The notes under the pieces were generated by a model, which saw nothing but the letters and a program-made list of their open reading frames with translations, had not been told where the DNA came from and did no database searches. From contig MU657594.1 of assembly GCA_026770575.1 (NCBI GenBank), forward strand, positions 1-24,188: a stretch of DNA of 24,188 nucleotides, written 5' to 3'. This stretch comes from Pelagophyceae sp. CCMP2097 (taxonomy: Eukaryota > Sar > Pelagophyceae). Shown piece by piece: positions 9,847 to 18,659 of the stretch. How positions within the stretch are numbered: the first letter of the stretch is position 1; the number at the start of each line of letters is the position of its first letter. Both the position numbers and the translations under genes were made by a program.

Positions 9847-11783
9847 CTTCGTGGCTCTTTCACTAAGGCAGAAAATAGAGAGAGTTGGTCATTTCGGCGT
9901 TGTTGCTTGCCCCGCCCGCAGCGGCGAGGCAGCGCCGGGGCGCCGGTGCGCCTTCGCAGGCACGAAGCCGAGTGCCCAGGACATGGTTGGGAGTTCTTTT
10001 TCCACCGGTTGCACGCCCGTGGCGTCGGTGGGCGACCCTTGAGAGATTTGCGTGTTTCCTTGCGTCGCGCCGTTCGCGCGCTTGTAACAAAGCTGCAGGC
10101 CGGCTGATTTGCACGGGGCTGCGGACCCGGGGCCTTAAGCCGGTGACACATCGCGCGGGTCCATCTGCGACCTGTTCGACAGGTTCGACAGTCGGGAAGC
10201 CTTGGGTCGGCGCGGTGAGGGGATCGTTTCGCGGCGTTTCACGACGAGCGGGGCGAACCGTTGGGCCATGCGGCTTCCGCGGTGGGTCGTGGTTATGGAG
10301 GCGTGGTTCGCCGCGCCGGACCCGGCGTTGGAGGCGGATTTCCCGCGGATTGACCAGAAGACGCACCCGTATTGTGCGGATATCACACTTTTGCACGCCT
10401 TCGTGGGCAGGGACCGTCGAGGGGCCACCGCAAGGCTACCCTATCACCGCCCGACCCACTTAGACGATCTGGGGCCCGGACCCCGCGTAGACGCCCTGAA
10501 AATGGACCGCAGCCGCCTCTCGCGCGGGGGATCTGCTCTCCAACACAGCGCCCCTGGAGCGCAGTGCTCGACCCGCGCCCGGCCCGAACGAACCGAGGCC
10601 GCCCATTCTCCGGCGCCCCAGTCGCATCTCTGGATTATTACGGGACAGTCGTGGCCTATACTACCGACGACGACTCTGGGGCACCGGAGAAGACCCGACT
10701 CGTGGTCGTATTACACGAAGCCTGTTACTGCGTGGACCAGGGTGGCGGGCGTTCGGCGCAGCGGGGGCTTAGCACGAGCGTGAGCTGGTCCGGCGTGAAG
10801 GCGTCGTCCCTCGTCGGAGCGCCTCGCAGGCGTTTCACCCGGTCGGCCTCGTCATCTAATTCCCGGGTCCGCTCGACGTTGGCCTAGACTGTCAGCCGCT
10901 GCAGCACCACCGTGCAGGTGACTGCGGCGAGGTTCTGCAGAATGCGCCGGAAGGCAGGGTCCGTCTCGTCACCGTCGTCGTCCTGCGGCGCCGGCACCCT
11001 CGAGTCCAGCCTTGCCAGGTGCGCCTGGTACGAGTCCGTCATCGCGGAGTCGGCGGGCGGCGGATCGTCGACCACCGCCCCTCGGGTGCGCGCCGCCGGC
11101 GCCCGCTCGACCAGGCCGACGTCGATGCACATGATGGACACGTGACTTCACTAATTCACGGCGCCCGTGCCAGTAAGAGACTGGGTTCACTGGCCGCAAG
11201 CGAGAGTGTCGGGGTCGGCGGCAGCAGCGACGTTAAAGAGAGCGGGACGCCCGTCCGACTCGGAACGGTTGAAACGGCGCGTGGTGCCTCACGTCTGGTG
11301 GTGCCGGCACACGTCGGCGCGTCGATTTTAAACCGACCTCGACCCGGGTGCGGATCCGGACAACCGGCAGTGTTAAGGGTCGCGCCGCACTGGAAGAGAT
11401 AACACCCGCAGACGGTCCGCGTCGTCGGCACAGAGGAAAATGCAAGTTTCCCACGCCAAACCGACCCCGGGTGCGACTTCGAGGCGCCGGCCCGCTCGGT
11501 GGGGTCCCTGGGGATGACGCCGGCGCCTCGGCCCCCCTGCAGAAGCGCCAGGGGGAGTGGTTCGACAACCGTCCCCGAGCCGACCTCCAGAGGCAAAGGT
11601 CGAGTGACAGGAGCGCCCTCCGACCGAGCTGAAGTTCTGCAACCCAACCTGAGGACCCAACCTAGGATGCCCCCCCACCCGCGCCGCCCGGCGCGGTCTC
11701 GTGGGGGCGCGGCGGACGCGTGTTCCTCTGCCTTGCACTTTGAAACTCTCTCTATTTTCTGCCTTGGTGAAAGAGCCACGAAG
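9847..11783. mobile_element. 1937-bp TIR DNA transposon (non-autonomous?), 7-bp TSD
   Basis: 40-bp terminal inverted repeats (9847-9886 and 11744-11783) match at 39 of 40 positions and start CTTCGTGGCTCTTTCAC. They are flanked by identical GCTCGAC at 9840-9846 and 11784-11790. Deleting the element plus one GCTCGAC restores the sequence seen uninterrupted at about 9497-9510 and 13757-13772. The interior is GC-rich with only broken coding signal: an amber-interrupted frame on the minus strand (11141-10725) and a coding-like stretch on the plus strand from about 10265 (MRLPRWVVVMEAWFAAPDPA...). I see no transposase. A 7-bp duplication is known for P and Dada type elements, but superfamily assignment here is only a guess. 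Confidence 0.85.
10725..11141 (-). pseudogene. amber-interrupted frame inside the TIR element
   Basis: A frame from 11141 (or an internal ATG at 11042, MTDSYQAHLARLDSRVPAPQ) runs to a TAG at 10886-10884. It then continues in the same frame for 52 more sense-like residues (ANVERTRELDDEADRVKRLR...) to a TAA at 10727-10725. Composition is helical and charged on both sides of the TAG, so a CAG-to-TAG change is likely. A short intron ending GTCTAG is the alternative. The family is not recognised. It lies wholly within the 9847-11783 element, so it may be a captured host fragment or part of the element's own protein. Confidence 0.4.
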
Positions 11784-12029
11784 GCTCGACCTCCATTCCC
11801 AATTTTAGCGATCGCATTAACCGCCAGTCGCTGAATCGGCCGAGTTGCTGCCCTTTCCCCCCCAAAGGTGGAACCTCGCGGATTTACCCATGGACAGACG
11901 GACGGACAGACGGACAGACGGACGGACGGACAGACAAAATTGCCCCTGGCAATCCTTCAATCAAAGGACCTGAAGGGCCCTTGCCGTAAACTGACGTTGA
12001 TTAAACGGCAAGGACCCTTCGGGTCCTCA

Positions 12030-12296
12030 ACAATTGTAGAGAGCTTCAGCTCAAAGTGATACCCTATCGGATTCATATCCTATCGTATCCATCGGACAAG
12101 ATCAAACTCATATCCTATCGAACTGATCTGCATATTTTGAAGACGTCGACGACGACGTTGTCTTATGGAGGGGTCAAGGATATCGGTCAGTTCTCGTCGG
12201 AATGAGGCGCTCAATGGCCCTATCGACGCGCCTTGGTCCCGCAGGGCCGGCCCCAACTTTGTTTCGCGTTGTGGCTACCCCTTGGGNNNNNNNNNN
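12030..12296. other. spacer with short TATCCTATCG repeats and assembly gap
   Basis: After the R1 hairpin come three imperfect copies of CATATCCTATCG-like sequence (about 12062-12120), then GC-rich sequence. Ten Ns at 12287-12296 mark an assembly gap, so the C-terminus of the coiled-coil gene cannot be read across it. Confidence 0.8.
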
Positions 12297-13331
12297 GCTC
12301 GAAGTCACTGTCGCTGTCGTCGCTCCGCTGCCTGCGCGCCGGAGCCGACGCCGCCACGTCTTCACGGCCCGCGGCAGACGCGCCTAATAAATGTTTCGTG
12401 TTCGACTTTTGAGCGCGCTTCGCCCCGGCGAGCTCGCGCTGCAGGCGACGACAGCCGCTTGATCCGCGCGCCGCAAAGTCGTGAGCTGCTTGCGGCGCGC
12501 GTCCGCGGCCGTTGCTTGATCAACCGCCTTTCGATAAAGCTCCTCGAGGCGCATAGCGTCGCTGCGGGCCTGCACGGCGCTGACCTCCTCCTCGGCGCAA
12601 CGCGCCTCGCGCTTCTTGAGCTGTGCCTCGGCAGCCAGCAGGCGCGACTCCGCCAGCGTCTGGTGCTGTCGCTGCATGGAGAGCGCGGCCGTCTGCCGCG
12701 TCGTCTCGTCGCGCGCGGCGTCCAGCTCGGCCTTTCTGGCTTCGAGGCGGATAACCTCTCGCTGGTGCCACCGTCGCTCGTCGGCAAGGCGGTCGGTCTC
12801 GCGTCGGTCCTCGGAGCCCGTCGAGTCCCGGCTCGACGTCGACGACCGACGAAGCACTGGCGGCGCCTCGAAGCACGGCCCGTGCAGGTACATTCGGCGC
12901 GCGTCGACGTCGTCGCCCAGCGCCCCGAGGCCGCGCTCGCCGATCATGTTCCCCGCCCTCTTGGTCAGCTGCTTCAACGACGACACGTATCTGGGGTCGA
13001 AGAAGCCGAAGAACTTGAAGAGGCGCGTCGGTACAGCCTCAGCAGCTGGAGCCCCCGACCAAAGCGACTTGACCTCCTTCCGGACGCTGGCGAGGTACAG
13101 CAGCACGTCGTTCGTGGGGACGCCGATGTCGTGCAGCGGCCGAAGATCCGCCGAGGCGACGTCCTCGAAGGTGCGCGGGGCGCCACCCGCGCAGTTCCAA
13201 AGCTGTAAAGTATCCACGAATGCAGGCGATACGCTTGCAGCGTCGTCGTGGCCAGTGATGTCCGGCACTTGGAGGAGCATCTCCGAGGGCTCCACACCGA
13301 GGGCACGGCCCGCGAGCGCCACCATCGGCAC
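12297..13331 (-). CDS. coiled-coil hypothetical protein, frameshifted and running into the gap
   Basis: The ATG at 13331 starts MPMVALAGRALGVEPSEMLL. The N-terminal ~150 residues look globular (LLYLASVRKEVKSLW, FKFFGFFDPRYVSSLKQLTK). A long charged coiled coil follows from about residue 165 (RRETDRLADERRWHQREVIR...). The uninterrupted frame stops at 12384 after 315 residues. However, from about 12453 a different frame carries the obvious continuation (RRLQRELAGAKRAQKSNTKH, then an acidic RSDDSDSDFE) down to the Ns. A single missing base near 12454-12458 would join them. An in-frame TAG about 40 bp upstream of the ATG limits an unspliced extension, although an upstream exon is possible. No membrane segment or known domain is visible. 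The gene lies between R1 copies and may itself be part of a repeated block. Confidence 0.6.
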
Positions 13332-13527
13332 CGCCGAACCGCCAAGTAGGCGCTCACGGCCCGGGGCCTATAGGTGGCCAAATCGCACCCAACTAAGCAC
13401 CCAGCCTGCGCCCCGCGAAGCAGGACGCACCGGCGCCGGTCCGCCGCGTTGCGCCGGCCTCTATACCCGACCTCCCCCTCGGGAGAGCTTCTTCGAGGGG
13501 CCTTTGAACAATACAATTGTAGAGCCT

Positions 13528-14003
13528 ATTACAAGAGCGCGCCGGAGGCACACTGAGGACCCGACTTCGAGCGAAGGATACAGACAAATCCCATTGCAAT
13601 GCCCACGTAAATAATTAAAACCATTTAACTAATCGCTGAACCTTCAAATCCTCCTTATCTTTTTTTATTTTTTTATTTCTTATTGAGCTATTTTTTTTTT
13701 TTTGCGGCCGACCCGATTCGAACCTGTGACCAACAACTTCTTCTATGATGATTCCAATGAGGCTCCTGCTCGACCTCCACTCCCAATTTTAGCAATCGCA
13801 TCAACCACCAATCGCTGAATCGGCCGAGTTGCTGCCCTTTTCTTCCCAAAGGCGGAACCTCACGGATTTACCCGTGGACAGACGGACATACAGACAGACG
13901 GACAGACAAAATTGCCTCTGGTAATCCTTCAATCAAAGGACCCGAAGGGCCTTTGCCGTAAACTGACGTTGATTAAACGGCAAGGACCCTCCGGGTCCTC
14001 AAC
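13528..14003 (+). repeat. R1 dispersed repeat, copy B (uninterrupted)
   Basis: This has the same order of parts as copy A: ATTACAAGAGCGCGCCGGA unit once, AT-rich segment, T tract, reverse T-arm-like GATTCGAACC (13715-13724), conserved block, GGACAGAC microsatellite, and hairpin (13937-13999). It serves as the empty-site reference for the insertion in copy C. A TIR element begins within three bases of its right end. Confidence 0.85.
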
Positions 14004-14005
14004 TA

Positions 14006-15007
14006 GAGGTCTTCAGCAAAATCCAAAGTCGTACATACCTTGCACTTGAAGCCCGCCAATGACAAATGCAGTGTATGTAATTGTGAAACTCTATCTCCTC
14101 GTGATCGTTCAACGGGCCTATCACTTGCATGTGCGACTTTGGCGGGACCGACCAAACATCAAAGTCGCACCTGGGTACGACTTTGGTGTTCGAACAGTGC
14201 GCGTCCGAGGCTGACAAGGCCCAGGCTCGATCGGCGCGGTCCGGGTACCCCAACCCCAGAAGGAGCCGCTTCGAGAGCCCCTCCGTCTGCCGGTACCCAA
14301 AGTGCGAAGGAGGCGCAGGGCCCGACGAAACGGCCGCGCGACACGGCGGCTGCTCGACCTCCGCCACGCGACCCACAGCCCGCAGCCGGCGCTGTCGCGA
14401 GTTTCTGAATCGCTCATACGGTGGCACCTATGTGTTTTGAGCAGCAGAGCGGGGCGAGCGTTCGCGCGACTACGACCGCCCGCGTGCGCAAGCGCGAGCG
14501 GCGGTCGCGGTCACCGCTGCCGCGGCCCTTCTCGTGCGACCGGTCGCGGCGGCTGCGGTCGCGGTCGCGTGAGTCCTCCCGAGTCGGCGGCGCGGCTTGT
14601 CGCGGTCACCGCCACCGCGGTCACCGCCGCGGTCGCCGCCGCGGTCGCCGCCGCCGCTGCGGGCGCCGCCGCCTTCGCCAAGGGCGCGCCCTAGTCGGCA
14701 GAGGCGCGTCGCCACTGGCACCGCCCGCCCGGGCGGCGCTGATCGACGCGCGTAGGACAACTCCGCCTATGGGTCGGGTCGTACGAGCTTGAATCGCATC
14801 ATGCCATGATACGACTGCGCGCTTGTTGGGAATCATTGTGGGTAGGCTTAGATTGCAGAATCACCCGACAACTTCGAGCCTCGGCCCCATACGGGCTTAA
14901 GCGGGTCCTAGGATACTTGGTCGCACTTTCAGTTACATATTTGCACTTTCAGTTACAGTTATGAATTTTGCACTTTCAGTTACGATTTGGATTTTGCTGA
15001 AGCCCTC
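14006..15007. mobile_element. ~1.0-kb TIR element flanked by TA
   Basis: The left end (14006-14033) and right end (14981-15007) are inverted copies that share CTTCAGCAAAATCCAAA, with one substitution and one indel over 28 bases. TA flanks both sides (14004-14005 and 15008-15009), consistent with a TA target. Inside are more inverted motifs: CCAAAGTCGTAC (14023-14034) with its complement at 14175-14186, and GTGCGACTTT (14131-14140) with its complement at 14161-14170. Near the right end GCACTTTCAGTTAC occurs three times (14923, 14943, 14970). No transposase was seen. An RGG/RS coding fragment lies inside. Confidence 0.6.
14414..14760 (-). CDS. RGG/RS-rich protein fragment, frameshifted
   Basis: The frame from 14760 reads ...GARSGGGDRGGDRGGDRGGG then DRDKPRRR. 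Near 14582 the sensible reading shifts by one base to REDSRDRDRSRRDRSHEKGR and DRDRRSRLRTR, ending at a TGA (14416-14414). RGG boxes followed by an RS/RD region are typical of SR-type splicing or RNA-binding proteins. No RRM is visible, so this is at most a C-terminal piece. It sits entirely within the TIR element at 14006-15007, suggesting a captured gene fragment. Low-complexity GC-rich DNA could produce this by chance, so confidence is limited. Confidence 0.3.
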
Positions 15008-15009
15008 TA

Positions 15010-15440
15010 ATGATGCGGCTCTGCGTCTTTCAACTGTCAGGCGCCGAGCACGGAGGGGGGGTCAGGGGGTGCGCCGGAGCAACTTTACTGACGACGGGAA
15101 TCGGATTCTGGACCGTACAATTGCAGGATTCCTATCCTATTTTGGAACACAGGATGTACGGGTGCCCGCGTCCTATTGGTCTATAGAGTGAGTATCGGAT
15201 ATCGAGCTCTTTCGCGCGTTCGCTACCAGGGGGGTGTCCCCCCGGACCCCCCTCATCGCCGCTGCGCTTCACCTAAAACGCTTCAAAAGAAACATAAAAA
15301 AAGACGCAGCCGTCAAACAAATCTTTGACGACGACGGGAATCGAACCCGCGACCCTGACTTTGAGCGATCGCATTAATCGCTACTCGCGAACTGGTAGAG
15401 TCTGTTGCAATGGGCGAAGAAAAAAAACTGAAGCATGCCT
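15010..15440. other. non-coding stretch with G/C hairpin and tRNA-like motif
   Basis: There is no credible gene. A perfect GGGGGG-TGT-CCCCCC hairpin lies at 15229-15243. At 15339-15348 AATCGAACCC is the complement of a good tRNA T-arm (minus strand GCGGG-TTCGATT-CCCGT). It is preceded on the minus strand by a 6-bp stem AGCGAT/ATCGCT with a 7-nt loop. No acceptor stem forms, so I do not call a tRNA. This segment resembles the tRNA-like part of R1. Confidence 0.5.
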
Positions 15441-15694
15441 TTTAACAGGATCGAACTGCTGACCTACAGATTTAGAGACTACAGGGTGAATGTGAGAGTA
15501 AGATAATGGATTTTATCTAAAGGCAAAGGCGGTCTCTGCCGCCATTCGCTTATTTTTTAAGAAGGCAAAAGGCGCTCGCGGGCCGACATTATCTTAAAAG
15601 GGCGTTTCGCCCGCCGCGCGCGTGGTTGAGTGGTGGAAAACAAAAACAATAGAAATTGTCTCAAAAGGCGAAGGGGGGAAAAAACATATCGGGG

Positions 15695-15704
15695 GATTCG
15701 AACT
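15695..15704 (-). other. reverse T-arm-like (box B) motif inside the TIR element
   Basis: GATTCGAACT on the plus strand is a box-B-like AGTTCGAATC on the minus strand, followed there by CCCCC. A GGTAGAGC D-arm-like motif lies nearby, but on the opposite strand, so a tRNA fold is not possible. Confidence 0.4.
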
Positions 15705-16680
15705 GGAACCATAATGCTGGACGCAGGTAGAGCACCCCGTATCTGCATGGGAGGCTGTTTTCTTAGGCGCAGCTGAGGCTTCAGGCAATATATAAAGTCT
15801 CGAAAGCACAACGAAGCACAACGAAGGGCCCATGCGCTTGGCTCAATGCATCGTCGTCCAAGGCGCGCCGTGTGTGCGCCGTACATTGCACTTGTCTCGG
15901 ATATTCCCTGCCACAGGTCGATCCGAGCTGGTGGAGGGCCTCGCCACGGAGCGAGAGCATCAATCTGTCAAGCGCCTACCTGCATAGCACCAGTTTCAAC
16001 GTGTCCATGCCTCCATCACCTAGGCCGCAGACGACGACGCCCCCGCCGTGTCCAGCGCCAACAAAGCGCCGCCGTCCGCCGTGGTGCATCGTCGGATCTC
16101 TGCGCCACGCCGGCGTGGAACATCCCAAGCCTTGGAACATCCCAGGCCTATGAAACGGAAGGGCGCCCAAGTTCCAAAATCAAATAGGCGGTCGGCGGTG
16201 GCGTTGGCGCGCACACGCGGCGCTCCCGTGACGTCGGAAGCGAGGGCACACGCCGCGCCATCCTCTGGAATCGCCCTGGTGCGGATGAGGCGACTGCATG
16301 CGACCGCGAGGCACGACCGTGAGGTGGGCATGGCGTCTAGGATGACGGCGCCCGCGCCGCGCCTCTTGGCGTTTATGGGCCTGTTCGGCTGCGGGGATCG
16401 CCCGTGAGGAGCGGCGCGCGCCGTCGGACATCTTCCTATGACCAGCATTGACCCAACAGTCGAGCAACCTCCCTGACCCCGCCCGCGAACCCTGTAAGCA
16501 CGCGGGTCGGCCGACGCCCCGGCGCTTGCCTGGCGGTGTTGGACCATGCACAGTTCGGAACTAGAATCCCCAGTCGACGGCCACGTGCGAAAGAGCGTGA
16601 GTACGGTATGAATCATTTTGTTGGGGACCCTTCTCGGGCCCTTTTTTGGAGACCCTTCTTGGGACCCCGGAGGTACCTGG

Positions 16681-17000
16681 TACTCACCGTCACAGCGACG
16701 GCGACGGGGTTGAACGTCTCCACGGCACACCGCGGCGCTGACGGCGCGCAGATGATCGCGCTCCAGACATCGCGCGGACTCGCAAGCGATTGCAAATTTG
16801 CGCGCTCAAGAACTTCACCGCCAGCGGCTCGTTCACGCTGAGACGATGGCCGTCGGGTGCGACCTCGAGGCGACAATCGTCGCGACGCAACAGCTCGGGA
16901 CGGCCCCAAGGTGCACCACTTGGACAAGACGGGCAACTGCATTGCCATATTTGCCGCCCAAGGGCGGCTGAAGACAGCCCCAAGGCCGATTATCTTATAT
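16681..17000 (+). pseudogene. decayed coding remnant, family unknown
   Basis: Sense-like peptides appear in successive frames with small shifts: TVTATATGLNVSTAHRGADG, LKNFTASGSFTL, and RDGPKVHHLDKTGNCIAIFA followed by AQGRLKTAPRP. Each alternative frame at those points is poorer. At least two frameshifts would be needed to connect them. It lies near the right end of the 15482-17104 element. Function is not recognised. Confidence 0.3.
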
Positions 17001-17106
17001 TTTAAGAAGGCAAAGGCGATAGGCACTGTCGATTCGCTTAAGTTGTAAGAACCTAAAGGCAACGGGTTGCCTTTGGCCATTATCTTACTCTCACATTCAC
17101 CCTGTA

Positions 17107-17528
17107 CCGCTCTACCGTCAAGGGGCGCTTCAATCAACTTGAATTTTGATCTGAAATTACATGCGCGATTTAAGACGATGCGATTATGATTTTGAATTTT
17201 CCAGCTGAATAAATGTTCGGGGAAAGGGTTGCGCCCCCCTATCAGGGCGTAGCTGCGCAAAAAGGGGAGGCTGCGCGACGGGCTAAGGGTCCAACGAACG
17301 ACACGGGCGAGAAACTGCTACGTTCATTTATGCACGAGGAACCTTCGGTCCCGACGGACCGCTTTGGAATGCTTCAAGTTAAGATGCAACGCTGGCCTTG
17401 CTTCGATTGGGGCGACGCTCGTCGGTCGCCGCGCTGGCCGTTGGACAACGCCCCTTATCGCGTTTGTGTTAAGTCGATGTAGGTGATTGTGTTGTTGCTC
17501 AGATGGTTGAGCTCAACGAGACTTGCAT
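17107..17528. other. spacer without a supported gene
   Basis: AT-rich to 17215, then mixed sequence. A plus-strand frame from 17213 to 17482 is open but its composition is not convincing. This is the 3' flank of the RING-like gene on the minus strand. Nothing further was seen. Confidence 0.5.
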
Positions 17529-18382
17529 TTAGCTCCGCCTGTCCAACAGAGTCGAATAGAAGACGCCAAGGCGGGGAAGACGCACCGCCTCTTCCGCGTT
17601 GGCGAGATCCAGCTTATACAGCGCGGCTGCATTCAGCCACACCGCATCTACCTGCTGCGTCCGGCGATTCAGCCCCTCCGGCTCGTTCCGCATCTCCTCC
17701 ATGGCGTCGTGCCACTCCCAGAACATGATACAGTCGAGGTAATTCTGCGACTCGAGCGCAAGCTGGTACTCGATTTCTCGTTCCTCCTGATCCCCCTCCA
17801 CATCGACGCCTTCGCTCCACAACTTGGCCTTCGTGTGGCCTTTGGCCGCAGCGATCCTAAGGCATACGACGGCGCGACGAAGGTCCTGCGGAAGGTCCGG
17901 CTGGCCGACGAGTAACCACGTGTAGAGGCGGTAGTACGCGTTGGCGTTGCCGCGGTTCACGTGAATCATCAGCCGGCTAGTCTGTTCGGCGTCGGTGTAG
18001 TGCCCCAAGGCTCGGCAGTGCGGGCATAGATTGGATACCTTCAGCCATGATGCGGCGCAGGGGACGCACAGGTACTGCATGCAGCATAACTAGGCAGGCG
18101 CGTCACAGTCACACTGGGCGCGAGGAGCCAGAGGCGCGCGCGCGCGCGCCGAAGGGACGCCCCAGCCGCAGGAGCACAGGCACCGGCGCGCAAGGACATG
18201 CAGCTTACCTGGACGGGAGTGACACCGAGTTCCGACGTCAGCGGGTCCGTGCAGACCAAGCACCGAACGCGATTGGAAAGCGACAGAGCTCCGAGGGCGC
18301 GATAGCGACGCGACATCGAGCTTTGCGGTGCATCCTCAGTCGCCGCCGACGCACGCCGCCGACGTGGGGCCCGCACCGCCAC
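17529..18382 (-). CDS. RING-like zinc finger plus Sel1-like repeat protein (2 exons)
   Basis: Exon 1 is 18382-18209 and exon 2 is 18089-17529. The 119-bp intron (18208-18090) has GTAAGC at the 5' end and CCTAG at the 3' end, phase 0, giving 244 residues. A start at the second Met (18316) would give 222. The intron lies inside the finger. The spliced ligands are C41-x2-C44, C61-x-Q63-x2-C66-x2-C69 and C80-P-H-C83-R, the RING layout with Gln where the fourth ligand is normally His. Trp73-Leu74 and CPHCR fit RING E3 folds. Residues about 100-145 (GNANAYYRLYTWLLVG then AVVCLRIAAAKGHTKA) match the Sel1/TPR-like pattern, and a charged helical C-terminus follows. A ubiquitin-ligase-like adaptor is plausible. 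The missing His makes activity uncertain. Confidence 0.65.
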
Positions 18383-18658
18383 CGCGCGGGCAGGTCGTCG
18401 CGGCCAGTTGAAGAGGGGAGAGCGAGAACGGGGCAGATAGATTGGCCAATTTCGAAGCGTATGAGGGCCCTGTGGGTCGTGCGAGGTCGGGGCAAGTTAA
18501 ATCGCGTTGCGCGCATTGGAAGCGGTTAATAAGGAGGGTCTACTTGGAAGGCGCGCTCAAGGCCCGAACGCGAACGGCGCCGAGCTGCGCGCGTGGTAGC
18601 CTGTAGAGAGATCCGCATTCTCCTGCAGTGAGGCTCGTGGCGTGTTGGTAAAGGGACG
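18383..18658. other. upstream flank of the RING-like gene, no gene seen
   Basis: GC-rich sequence with no credible coding frame. It should contain the promoter of the minus-strand RING-like gene, but I see no TATA box or repeated motif. Confidence 0.4.
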
Positions 18659-18659
18659 A

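Larger units (their letters stand above)
9733..12029 (+). repeat. R1 copy C, split by a TIR element
   Basis: The left part (9733-9846) begins directly after copy A and carries the T-arm-like motif GATTTGAACC (9777-9786), but lacks the long T tract. The right part (11791-12029) resumes exactly where the left stops and runs through the GGACAGAC microsatellite to the 63-bp hairpin (11965-12027). Copies A and B show the uninterrupted sequence across the junction, so 9847-11790 is a later insertion plus its target duplication. Confidence 0.85.
15482..17104. mobile_element. 1623-bp TIR element, perfect 28-bp TIRs, TA target
   Basis: Positions 15482-15509 and 17077-17104 are perfect 28-bp inverted repeats beginning CAGGGTGAATGTGAGAG. 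TA is found on both outer sides (15480-15481 and 17105-17106). Subterminal hairpins sit next to each TIR: GGCGG-TCTCTG-CCGCC (from 15528) and AAAGGCAA/TTGCCTTT (about 17056-17074). The interior also has a 15-bp direct repeat GGAACATCCCA (about 16118-16150) and decayed coding remnants. I see no transposase. Flanking TA fits Tc1/mariner-like or related elements, but this is inferred from the target only. Confidence 0.75.
15441..17125 (-). other. tRNA-like sequence (Tyr-type, CTA at the anticodon position) split by a TIR element
   Basis: Removing 15482-17104 and one TA joins 17125-17105 to 15479-15441 on the minus strand. The joined reading has GGTAGAGCGG (D-arm 3' side), then a 5+7+5 anticodon-arm layout with loop CTCTAAA, then a T-arm AGCAG-TTCGATC-CTGTT with five base pairs (one of them G-U). 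The anticodon position would be CTA. It aligns to the usual tRNA-Tyr layout with the same spacing. The D-arm 5' side is shortened and the acceptor stem pairs at only about five of seven positions. It is therefore a tRNA relic or SINE head, not a functional tRNA. Confidence 0.4.

Noticed and set aside
9171..14003. R1 as a Helitron (terminal hairpin, CTAG after copy B)
   Set aside because: CTAG follows the hairpin only in copy B, where it is next to another element. Copies A and C lack it, and the hairpin is far larger than a Helitron end.
14006..15007. hAT or Mutator assignment of the TA-flanked elements
   Set aside because: No 8- or 9-bp duplication is present at either TA-flanked element; only TA matches on both sides.
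15300..15420. tRNA gene around the GCGGG-TTCGATT-CCCGT arm
   Set aside because: The T-arm is good, but there is no matching 5' acceptor stem and the D-arm-like motif is on the other strand.
16020..16730. 236-residue minus-strand ORF in the TIR element
   Set aside because: Only its C-terminal end looks sense-like. It is GC-driven, lacks domains and spans direct repeats, so I did not list it as a gene.
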